Shown one piece after another: positions 9,137 to 14,105 of a stretch of DNA of 14,105 nucleotides (position 1 is its first letter; the number at the start of each line of letters is the position of its first letter). The notes under the pieces were generated by a model, which ran no database searches, was not told the DNA's origin, and saw only the letters and a program-made list of their open reading frames with translations. A program made the position numbers and the translations under genes. This stretch comes from Deinococcus rhizophilus (lineage in GTDB: Bacteria; Deinococcota; Deinococci; Deinococcales; Deinococcaceae): assembly GCF_030271215.1 (NCBI RefSeq), contig NZ_JASNGB010000069.1, positions 1 to 14,105 of the forward strand, in the 5' to 3' direction.

Positions 9137-10482
9137 GGGGTCTCCGTGGGGGTGGGTAGGGTGTCGGGGGAGGGCGGCAGGGCGCTGAGGGCCGCGAGGC
9201 TCTGCCGGGCGTCCGCACCCAGCAGGATACCTACCTCACCCGCCGCCACGGGAAACCGCTCGCCCTGAAGCCGGGGCAGCCCCAGCGCGTCGGCGAGTTG
9301 CGAGGCCGCCGCCACGTCCGGCCCGGTGACGACCTGACTCGCCTCGCGGCTGGCGGGAACCGTCTCTGCGGTCACGCGCTCATAGCCCAGCCTCCGCAGC
9401 GCCCCCGCGAGCCGGTTGCCCAGGTCCGCGCCGCTCGCGTCCCGGATGCGCACGCCCACGTCCGCGAGGTCGGTGGGGTCCGCCGGGGTGGACGCGTCCG
9501 CCTCGCCGTCGGTGCCCCAGACCTGCGCGAGCGCTTCCGGGTTCACGGCGAGGTTGGAGGTTCCCGGAATCGGGGTGGTGGGCAGGGTGGCGAATCTCAG
9601 CCGCAGGTCGGGCAGGTAGGGCAGCAGGGTGGTCAGCAGCGCGGGGTCGGCGTCCGTCTCCACCCCGTTGCCCACCCCGCCCAGGATGGTGGGCAGCGCC
9701 GCCAGCCCCTGCGCGGAGGTCAGGCGCGAGGCGAGCTGCGTCAGCGCCTGCTTCTGGTGGTCGATGCGGCCGTAATCGTCGCCCACGCCCTTGCGGACGC
9801 GCAGGTACAGCACCGCCTGCTCGCCGTTCAGGTGGTGGTTGCCGGGCGAAAGGCGCAGGTCCACCCCCGCCGCCCGGTCCACCCACTCGATGCCGCCCTC
9901 CGGCACCGTCACGTCCAGCCCGCCCAGCGCGTCGATCACGCGGGCCACGTAGTCGGTCCGCACGATCATGTGGGCGTCCACGCTCTCCCCGGTGATCGTC
10001 TCTGCGGCCTGCACCAGCGCGGGGGTGCCGCCGCTCCAGTAGCGCCCGTTGACCTTCTGCTCGGACCATCTCAGCTCCGGGTCGAAGGGACCGACGTTGG
10101 TGTCGCGCGGGATGTTCAGCACGTTGACCGCCGAGCCGTCCACCTTGACCAGCATCAGGGTGTCGGTGTTGGGGGGTTGCAGCAGGCCGCTGCGCTGGTC
10201 CTGATCCGCGCAGGGGGTGCGGTACGCGCAGTATACGATGTCGCGCCCGGCCACCAGCAGCGTGAACTGCGGCACGCCCCCCGCCCCCACCCCCGAGGCG
10301 TCTCCCGAACTGCTCAGCACCGCGAGGCCGCCCAGGGACAGCGCCGCCAGGGTCAGCCCGCCGAACTGCGCGGCCCGCACGCCGCGCCGGGAACGGGGTG
10401 GGGGGGCCTGCGGGGAGGCAGGAGCCGCGAAGTCGAACTGGAAGGTACCCGGCCCGCCGGGACCCGTGGGAGGCTGGGTCAT
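9133..10482 (-). CDS. LytR-Cps2A-Psr (LCP) family envelope glycopolymer ligase with LytR_C domain
   Basis: The 449-residue protein has a proline-rich cytoplasmic N-terminus (1-36), one membrane helix at about 40-58, an extracytoplasmic LCP domain (about 70-300) and a LytR_C-like domain (about 341-425), then a Pro/Thr tail. LCP motifs seen include NTDTLMLVKVD with D107, NIPRDT with R126, KVNGRYWSGG, VIDALGGLDVTVPEGG, and LNGEQAVLYLRVRKGVGDDYGR with R228, R230 and R239. LCP enzymes move undecaprenyl-linked glycopolymers onto peptidoglycan or other envelope acceptors; the natural polymer in this lineage is not known from sequence. C85 and C91 lie close together in a loop outside the membrane and could form a disulfide. 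ATG 10482 overlaps the yqeK stop as ATGA, and the stop overlaps rsfS as ATGA. Confidence 0.92.
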   Translation of the reverse strand: MTQPPTGPGGPGTFQFDFAAPASPQAPPPRSRRGVRAAQFGGLTLAALSLGGLAVLSSSGDASGVGAGGVPQFTLLVAGRDIVYCAYRTPCADQDQRSGLLQPPNTDTLMLVKVDGSAVNVLNIPRDTNVGPFDPELRWSEQKVNGRYWSGGTPALVQAAETITGESVDAHMIVRTDYVARVIDALGGLDVTVPEGGIEWVDRAAGVDLRLSPGNHHLNGEQAVLYLRVRKGVGDDYGRIDHQKQALTQLASRLTSAQGLAALPTILGGVGNGVETDADPALLTTLLPYLPDLRLRFATLPTTPIPGTSNLAVNPEALAQVWGTDGEADASTPADPTDLADVGVRIRDASGADLGNRLAGALRRLGYERVTAETVPASREASQVVTGPDVAAASQLADALGLPRLQGERFPVAAGEVGILLGADARQSLAALSALPPSPDTLPTPTETP

Positions 10483-11087
10483 GAGACGCCGGGCAGGTCG
10501 CAGGCAGGAGAGCGCAACTCCGGCAGCGCGTGGTAGGACCGCAGGGTGCGCGGATGCACCTGAATGCCCCGGCCCTGCAGGTAGGTCACCTTGGAGACGA
10601 TGGCCCGGTTGAGCGCCGCGCCCAGGTCGCACAAGGCGAGTTCGCGGATATCGGCATTCACGCCCCGCCCGGGTTCCGACACGTCCGCGATATACACGCA
10701 GGCCGCCACCAGATTCCCGCCGCGCGGCCCGGTCGTGTGGTCCTCCACGGCCTCCAGCACCACGGAATCCGGATAGCCCCAGCGCTCCAGCAGGGTGCGG
10801 GCCGCCCGCCCGTGCAGGGCGAGGGGATGGCCGACGTCGATGGCGCACTCGGGCGGCGCGAGGCGCAGCAGTTCGGCATCCGGCAGGTCACGGGCGATGT
10901 CGTGCAGCAGCCCGGCCGCGTAGGCCCGCGCCTCGTCCAGCCGGTTGGCGCAGGCGATCTGGCAGGCGAGCTCGGCCACCCGCAGCACGTGCTCGTAGCG
11001 CCGGGGCCTCACCATCAGGCGCACCCGTTCGTCCCAGCCCGCCAGCTCGGCGAGGGGGTGCCGGGGAAATTTCAGCTCCGCGATCAT
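10479..11087 (-). CDS. yqeK: YqeK-type HD-domain hydrolase (predicted symmetrical Ap4A hydrolase)
   Basis: The 202-residue protein shows the HD-domain metal ligands in YqeK order: H33 (RRYEHV), H62-D63 (LLHDIARDLP), H92 (ALHGRAA), H117 (VEDHTTG) and D135 (YIADVSEPGR). YqeK enzymes split diadenosine tetraphosphate into two ADP. ATG 11087 begins the protein shortly before HPLAELAGW and is in the expected place relative to RYEH. There is no Shine-Dalgarno site before it. Instead its ATG overlaps as ATGA the stop of a 10-codon ORF that itself begins at a perfect leaderless promoter, so translation is probably coupled to that short ORF. Its stop overlaps the LCP gene by 4 nt. The gene follows ybbR and cdaA, giving a cluster that makes one adenine dinucleotide signal (c-di-AMP) and degrades another (Ap4A). 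Confidence 0.88.
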   Translation of the reverse strand: MIAELKFPRHPLAELAGWDERVRLMVRPRRYEHVLRVAELACQIACANRLDEARAYAAGLLHDIARDLPDAELLRLAPPECAIDVGHPLALHGRAARTLLERWGYPDSVVLEAVEDHTTGPRGGNLVAACVYIADVSEPGRGVNADIRELALCDLGAALNRAIVSKVTYLQGRGIQVHPRTLRSYHALPELRSPACDLPGVS

Positions 11088-11116
11088 AGGGCCGCGTGGG
11101 TCAGACGCCACACCAT
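11084..11116 (-). CDS. Leaderless 10-codon upstream ORF coupled to yqeK
   Basis: ATG 11116 follows TATACT (11128-11123) with exactly 6 nt between, so the transcript should begin at this ATG. The frame reads MVWRLTHAAL and stops at TGA (11086-11084), which overlaps the ATG of yqeK as ATGA. It is out of frame with yqeK by design of the overlap. No Shine-Dalgarno site lies before yqeK, so ribosomes ending on the short ORF would restart there. The peptide contains no run of codons that suggests attenuation by an amino acid. The geometry is seen in sequence; translation is inference. Confidence 0.5.
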   Translation of the reverse strand: MVWRLTHAAL

Positions 11117-11122
11117 GCGCGG

Positions 11123-11128
11123 AGTATA
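11123..11128 (-). promoter_or_regulatory. Leaderless -10 box for the yqeK-lytR-rsfS unit
   Basis: TATACT on the minus strand, 6 nt from ATG 11116. A weak -35-like TCCACA lies 18 nt further upstream. It lies in the 78-nt spacer after ybbR and suggests a transcription start separate from cdaA-ybbR. Confidence 0.65.
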
Positions 11129-11194
11129 CGCCCCCCACCCCCGGAGTGTGGAGGGAAGGTCGCGGTCTCCCGTGCATCTTGATCCAGCCTGGAG

Positions 11195-12166
11195 TCACGG
11201 CGCCTGCTCCTCCCCGGCAGATTCCGGCGCGGCCTCCTGCACGGTGAGCCGCACGCTGACCTGCTCCAGCGCCTGCGCCCCAGCGGGCAGCTGCAGGGTG
11301 ACCGGGGCCGAGTAGCTGCCCACCCGGTAGGGCACGCGGCCGGGAATCTCCCGCAGCCGGGCCAGGAGCTCCGGGTCGGCGACCACCCGCACCCCGGCGG
11401 GCTGCACGCTCAGCGCCGTGACCCGCAGGCCGGGCGGGGGGTCGCCCAGGACCACGGGCAGCGTCTTGACCGGGACCTCGCCGCGGTCCACCCGGCGCAC
11501 GGTGACGCTCGCCGGGGTCAGGGTAAGGCCCGCGACGGGTTCGCCCCGCTCGTCGAGGGCGATCAGCGCCGCCTCCCGCGTCTCGCCGGGACCGGGCGAG
11601 ACGGGCGCGTTCACCACCCGCGCGGCGGTGGCGACCACCCGGCCCGGCCCGCTGACGATGACCTGCGCGGGGGTCACCTCGTAGCGCGGCAGGCTGTTTT
11701 CCGGCGGGTTCGCCACGCTGAGGGTCACCCCCAGCGTGCGGGTCACCAGCGCGTCCACGAAGCCCTGCACCCGCTCGGGCACCAGCCGCTGCAGGGCCGT
11801 CCCGGTGGGCGCCTGCACCCGGACCGGACGGGTAAAGCTGCCCTCCGGCACCCCGGTCACGTCCACCACGGCCTCGATGCTGTCGCCGCGCAGCTCGCGC
11901 AGGCGCTCGGGCCGCCCGCTGAGGTACACCCGCACGGTGGGCGGGTTGAGGTCGCGCACCGCCCGCTCGCCCGCCCCGCGCTCGGCGGTGGTGTCGCTGA
12001 CCGTCACGGGCACGTCGTAAGCCTGCTCCACGTTGGCGCGGCGGTCGGTGGTCGCCACGAACCACAGGGTCAGCGCCGTCCCCAGCGCGAGCAGCTTGGG
12101 CAGGAGGTTATGCAGGAAGCGCCGCCACAAGCGTCCCGGGGACCAGCGCCCCGCCATGCCCGTCAC
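11195..12166 (-). CDS. ybbR: YbbR/CdaR-domain membrane protein, partner of CdaA
   Basis: The 323-residue protein has a short cytoplasmic N-terminus, one membrane helix at about 22-38 (LPKLLALGTALTLWFVA), and an outside region with repeated YbbR-type units. Three related segments are visible: PPTVRVYLSGRPERLREL (75-92), PAQVIVSGPGRVVATAARV (166-184) and PAGVRVVADPELLARLREI (256-274). CdaR proteins bind the diadenylate cyclase CdaA in the membrane and adjust c-di-AMP output. The start is taken as GTG 12166, overlapping the cdaA stop as GTGA; ATG 12157 three codons later is possible. In many Firmicutes glmM follows this gene, but it is absent here and yqeK follows instead after a spacer with its own promoter. 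Confidence 0.87.
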   Translation of the reverse strand: MTGMAGRWSPGRLWRRFLHNLLPKLLALGTALTLWFVATTDRRANVEQAYDVPVTVSDTTAERGAGERAVRDLNPPTVRVYLSGRPERLRELRGDSIEAVVDVTGVPEGSFTRPVRVQAPTGTALQRLVPERVQGFVDALVTRTLGVTLSVANPPENSLPRYEVTPAQVIVSGPGRVVATAARVVNAPVSPGPGETREAALIALDERGEPVAGLTLTPASVTVRRVDRGEVPVKTLPVVLGDPPPGLRVTALSVQPAGVRVVADPELLARLREIPGRVPYRVGSYSAPVTLQLPAGAQALEQVSVRLTVQEAAPESAGEEQAP

Positions 12167-12996
12167 GCGGACCCCCCACCCTCGCTGCCCGGCGCCCGGC
12201 CCGGCTCGGGGGCCTCGGCCCGGCGGGCGAAGGGCAGGTCCCCCAGCACGGGGCGGTCGTACAGCAGCGCCCGCAACTGCTCGCGCAACTCGGTGCCGTT
12301 GAGGTCCGGTCCCAGCCGCCCGGCGAGCGCGACGCGCATGCTGCCGCGTTCCTCGCTGGCGACCAGCACGACGGCGTCGGTCACCTCCGAGAGCCCGATG
12401 GCCGCCCGGTGCCGGGTCCCGTAGCGGCGGTAGGTGCCGTCCCCGGGTTGCAGCGGAAAGAGGCACCCCGCCGCCACCACCCGCGACCCCTGCACGATCA
12501 CGCCGCCGTCGTGCAGCGGGGCATTGCGGGCAAAGAGCGCCTCCAGAAAGGGCACGCTGATCACCGCGTCGATCTGCACCCCCGTCGCCGCGTATTCCCC
12601 CAGCGGCGTGCGGCGCTCGATGGCGATCAGGGCCCCCGTCTTGCGCTCGGCCAGCCGCTCCAGCGCCCGCGCGAGGTCCTGCAGCGCGGCCCCGCTCGGC
12701 CCCGTCTCGCGCCCACGTGGGCGGCCCACCCGCTCCAGCGCGGCCCGCAACTCGGGCTGAAAGAGCACCACCAGCGCAAAGAGCCCCACCGTCCCCGCCC
12801 GCCCCAGGAGGTAACTCAGGGTGGTCAGTCCCAGCAATTCGGCGGCCGCCCACACGGCCGCGAACACCACGATGCCGCGCAGCACGTTGACCGCGCGGGT
12901 CCCCACCACCAGCAGGTAGCCCTGATACACCAGAAAGGCCACCAGCAGCACGTCCAGCACGTCCCGCAAGCTCACCGAGCCGGGAATCAGGGACAT
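12163..12996 (-). CDS. cdaA: Diadenylate cyclase CdaA (c-di-AMP synthase)
   Basis: The 277-residue protein has three membrane helices (about 12-31, 38-57, 62-80) and a DAC catalytic domain (about 100-255), the CdaA layout. It joins two ATP into c-di-AMP on the cytoplasmic face. Catalytic motifs are LHDGGVIV (D163, with DGG in place of the common DGA) and GTRHRAAIGLSE (R195-H196-R197); TGALIAIER (120-128) is also conserved. The Gly/Glu/Pro-rich C-terminus (about 258-277) is likely disordered. ATG 12996 is chosen because CdaA proteins usually begin about 10 residues before the first helix; ATG 13023 would add nine residues. Neither has a strong Shine-Dalgarno site; GGGAAG lies about 10 nt before 12996. 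The TATAGT box at 13053-13048 is the likely promoter. The stop overlaps ybbR by 4 nt, and c-di-AMP is tied to turgor, wall and DNA-damage control in other bacteria. Confidence 0.9.
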   Translation of the reverse strand: MSLIPGSVSLRDVLDVLLVAFLVYQGYLLVVGTRAVNVLRGIVVFAAVWAAAELLGLTTLSYLLGRAGTVGLFALVVLFQPELRAALERVGRPRGRETGPSGAALQDLARALERLAERKTGALIAIERRTPLGEYAATGVQIDAVISVPFLEALFARNAPLHDGGVIVQGSRVVAAGCLFPLQPGDGTYRRYGTRHRAAIGLSEVTDAVVLVASEERGSMRVALAGRLGPDLNGTELREQLRALLYDRPVLGDLPFARRAEAPEPGRAPGSEGGGSA

Positions 12997-13047
12997 GGGC
13001 GGCGCTTCCCGGAGCCGCCGCATACAGGGGCCTGCGGCACGCCGCCC

Positions 13048-13053
13048 ACTATA
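13048..13053 (-). promoter_or_regulatory. Candidate -10 box of cdaA
   Basis: TATAGT on the minus strand fits TANNNT. A GTG (13040) lies 7 nt downstream, close to leaderless spacing, and opens a 17-codon frame that ends 10 nt into cdaA. The cdaA ATGs lie further on at 13023 and 12996, so cdaA would have a leader of about 18-45 nt. Confidence 0.5.
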
Positions 13054-13078
13054 CGCGGGGGGAAGGCGGGGGCCGGGC

Positions 13079-13104
13079 GCCGCCCCGCTAGGCCGCCCCG
13101 CTAG
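13079..13104 (+). repeat. Perfect 13-bp tandem duplication at the UPF0173 gene promoter
   Basis: GCCGCCCCGCTAG occurs at 13079-13091 and again, without a gap, at 13092-13104. The second copy supplies the first bases of the TAGACT -10 box; the first copy reads TAGGCC, which does not fit TANNNT. This looks like a recent slippage duplication. Confidence 0.85.
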
Positions 13105-13107
13105 ACT
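13102..13107 (+). promoter_or_regulatory. Leaderless -10 box of the UPF0173 hydrolase gene
   Basis: TAGACT fits TANNNT and ends 5 nt before ATG 13113; no Shine-Dalgarno site is present. It is divergent from the cdaA -10 box, with 48 nt between the two. Confidence 0.6.
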
Positions 13108-13112
13108 GCCGC

Positions 13113-13793
13113 ATGGAACTGCGTTTTCTGGGCCACAGCACCTTTCTGCTCTCGCACGGGGGGCACCGCGTCCTGATCGACCCCTTTCTGGCCGGGAATC
13201 CGGGGTGCCCGGTCACGCTGGAAGAAGCCCTGGGCTGGAACGTCAGCGCCGTGCTGATCAGCCACGCGCACGGCGACCACTGGGGGAGTGCCCTGGACTT
13301 CGGGCGGGCCGGGGTGCCGGTCATCGGGACGGCGGAGATCGGCGGCTACGCGGCGGCGAACGGGGCCACAAATGCCATCGGCGCGAACATCGGCGGCACC
13401 GTGCGCGGCGAGTGGGGCAGCGTGTATTTCACCCCCGCGTGGCACTCCTCGTCCTTTCCCGACGGCACCTACGGGGGGATGCCCACCGGGTTGGTGGTCG
13501 AGATGGGGGGCAAGCGCGTCTACCACGCGGGCGACACCTCCCTCTTTTCCGACATGCGCCTGATCGGGGACCGGGGGCTGGACGCGGCGCTGCTGCCCAC
13601 AGGCGACCACTTCACGATGGGGCCGGAGGAGGCCGCCCGTGCGCTGGAGCTGCTGCGCCCGCGCGTGGCCGTACCCATGCACTACGGCACCTTCCCGCCG
13701 CTGACGGGTGACCCGCAGGTCTTCGCGGCGGCGGGCCGGGCGCAGGGGGTGGACGTGCGGGTGCTGAAGCCGGGGGAGACGACGGAGCTGTAA
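13113..13793 (+). CDS. UPF0173-type metallo-beta-lactamase-fold hydrolase
   Basis: The 226-residue protein has the metallo-beta-lactamase fold with the HxHxDH motif (H51, H53, D55, H56 in ISHAHGDHWG), H111 (PAWHSS), D141 (YHAGDTSLF) and H190 (VPMHYGTF). The opening MELRFLGHSTFLL and the end block MHYGTFPPLTGD are typical of the UPF0173 group (YtkL-like). It binds two metal ions in the cytosol and likely hydrolyses a small ester or phosphoester, but the natural substrate of this group is not firmly known. ATG 13113 is supported by the family N-terminus and by the TAGACT box 5 nt before it. It is divergent from cdaA and convergent with the partial gene on the right. Confidence 0.92.
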   Translation: MELRFLGHSTFLLSHGGHRVLIDPFLAGNPGCPVTLEEALGWNVSAVLISHAHGDHWGSALDFGRAGVPVIGTAEIGGYAAANGATNAIGANIGGTVRGEWGSVYFTPAWHSSSFPDGTYGGMPTGLVVEMGGKRVYHAGDTSLFSDMRLIGDRGLDAALLPTGDHFTMGPEEAARALELLRPRVAVPMHYGTFPPLTGDPQVFAAAGRAQGVDVRVLKPGETTEL

Positions 13794-13795
13794 GC

Positions 13796-13843
13796 GGTCA
13801 GCCTGAGCCCGCGCTGCTGACGGCTGGAACCTCAGGGCTGACC
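13796..13843. terminator. Imperfect inverted repeat between convergent genes, possible terminator
   Basis: GGTCAGCCTGAG (13796-13807) and CTCAGGGCTGACC (13831-13843) pair over 12 bp with one bulged base, around a 23-nt loop. It lies between the stop of the UPF0173 gene and the stop of the convergent partial gene, where a shared terminator would be useful, but no T-run follows on either strand. Confidence 0.4.
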
Positions 13844-13847
13844 CCTC

Positions 13848-14105
13848 CTACGCCATCCCCTGAAACTGCACCTCGACCCCCTGCCCGTCGGCCGTCTGCC
13901 GCGCCTGGGCCAGCGCCGAGTGCGCTCCGGGCAGCAGCGCCCGCTCGGGCCGTTGCCACAGCGCCTGCGCGAGTTTGCTGGCCCGCCGCACGGTCAGGTG
14001 CTCGCCGGGCCGCGCCAGCGTGATCGCCGCGATGAGGGCCTGGGCGCTGGGCGGCACGTCTGAGAGGGGGTCGAGCGGCACGTGCGCCGTGACCCGCTCC
14101 CCGGG
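13848..14105 (-). CDS. Unrecognised protein, C-terminal fragment cut by right edge
   Basis: The minus-strand frame is open from the right edge to a TAG-type stop at 13848-13850 and gives the last 85 residues. I do not recognise the family. The visible part reads about PLDPLSDVPPSAQALIAAI, then ARPGEHLTVRRASKLAQALW and a Gln/Gly-rich end (GQGVEVQFQGMA). It looks soluble, with alpha-helical stretches and several basic residues, and has no clear membrane segment or cysteine. A GTG at 14081 could be an internal start giving 77 residues, but the open frame to the edge makes a longer gene more likely. It converges on the UPF0173 gene with 54 nt between. Confidence 0.55.
   Translation of the reverse strand, partial: PGERVTAHVPLDPLSDVPPSAQALIAAITLARPGEHLTVRRASKLAQALWQRPERALLPGAHSALAQARQTADGQGVEVQFQGMA

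Overview
The window is about 14.1 kb of very GC-rich, tightly packed bacterial DNA with no sign of foreign or mobile DNA. The gene content and promoter style point to Deinococcus or a close relative. Several genes start with no Shine-Dalgarno site but with a TANNNT -10 box ending 5-6 nt before the ATG, the leaderless arrangement known to be common in Deinococcus. The genus call is inference from these traits, not from a database match.

Layout, left to right. 1-459 (-): the N-terminal part of a chromate-transporter (CHR/ChrA) family protein, cut by the left edge. 460-629: a spacer with three inverted repeats, one of them a clear intrinsic terminator for the next gene. 630-1724 (-): a soluble diiron acyl-ACP desaturase. 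1725-2017: a divergent spacer with a possible 51-codon membrane-peptide ORF. 2018-2485 (+): a one-Cys peroxiredoxin. 2560-4353 and 4442-6256 (+): two half-ABC exporters forming an asymmetric heterodimer. 6268-8623 (-): phoU, a soluble phoR-like kinase and a phoB-like regulator, transcribed phoB-phoR-phoU. 8708-11087 (-): yqeK-lytR-rsfS, joined by ATGA overlaps. 11195-12996 (-): cdaA-ybbR, the c-di-AMP synthase and its membrane partner. 13113-13793 (+): an UPF0173-type metallo-hydrolase. 13848-14105 (-): the C-terminus of an unrecognised gene cut by the right edge.

From about 12996 down to 6268 every gene runs leftwards: c-di-AMP synthesis (cdaA, ybbR), a YqeK-type Ap4A hydrolase, an envelope glycopolymer ligase (LytR-Cps2A-Psr), ribosome silencing (rsfS) and phosphate signalling (phoB, phoR, phoU). 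The region thus groups nucleotide second messengers, envelope assembly and nutrient-stress control. The promoter in front of yqeK and the spacer in front of phoB suggest at least two or three transcription units.

The most interesting signal is regulatory. A perfect leaderless promoter (TATACT, 6 nt, ATG) upstream of yqeK drives not yqeK itself but a 10-codon ORF whose stop overlaps the yqeK start as ATGA, and yqeK has no ribosome-binding site of its own. A related but weaker arrangement lies in front of cdaA. I saw no CRISPR array, insertion sequence, prophage, tRNA or rRNA, and no evidence of a wholly new multi-gene system.
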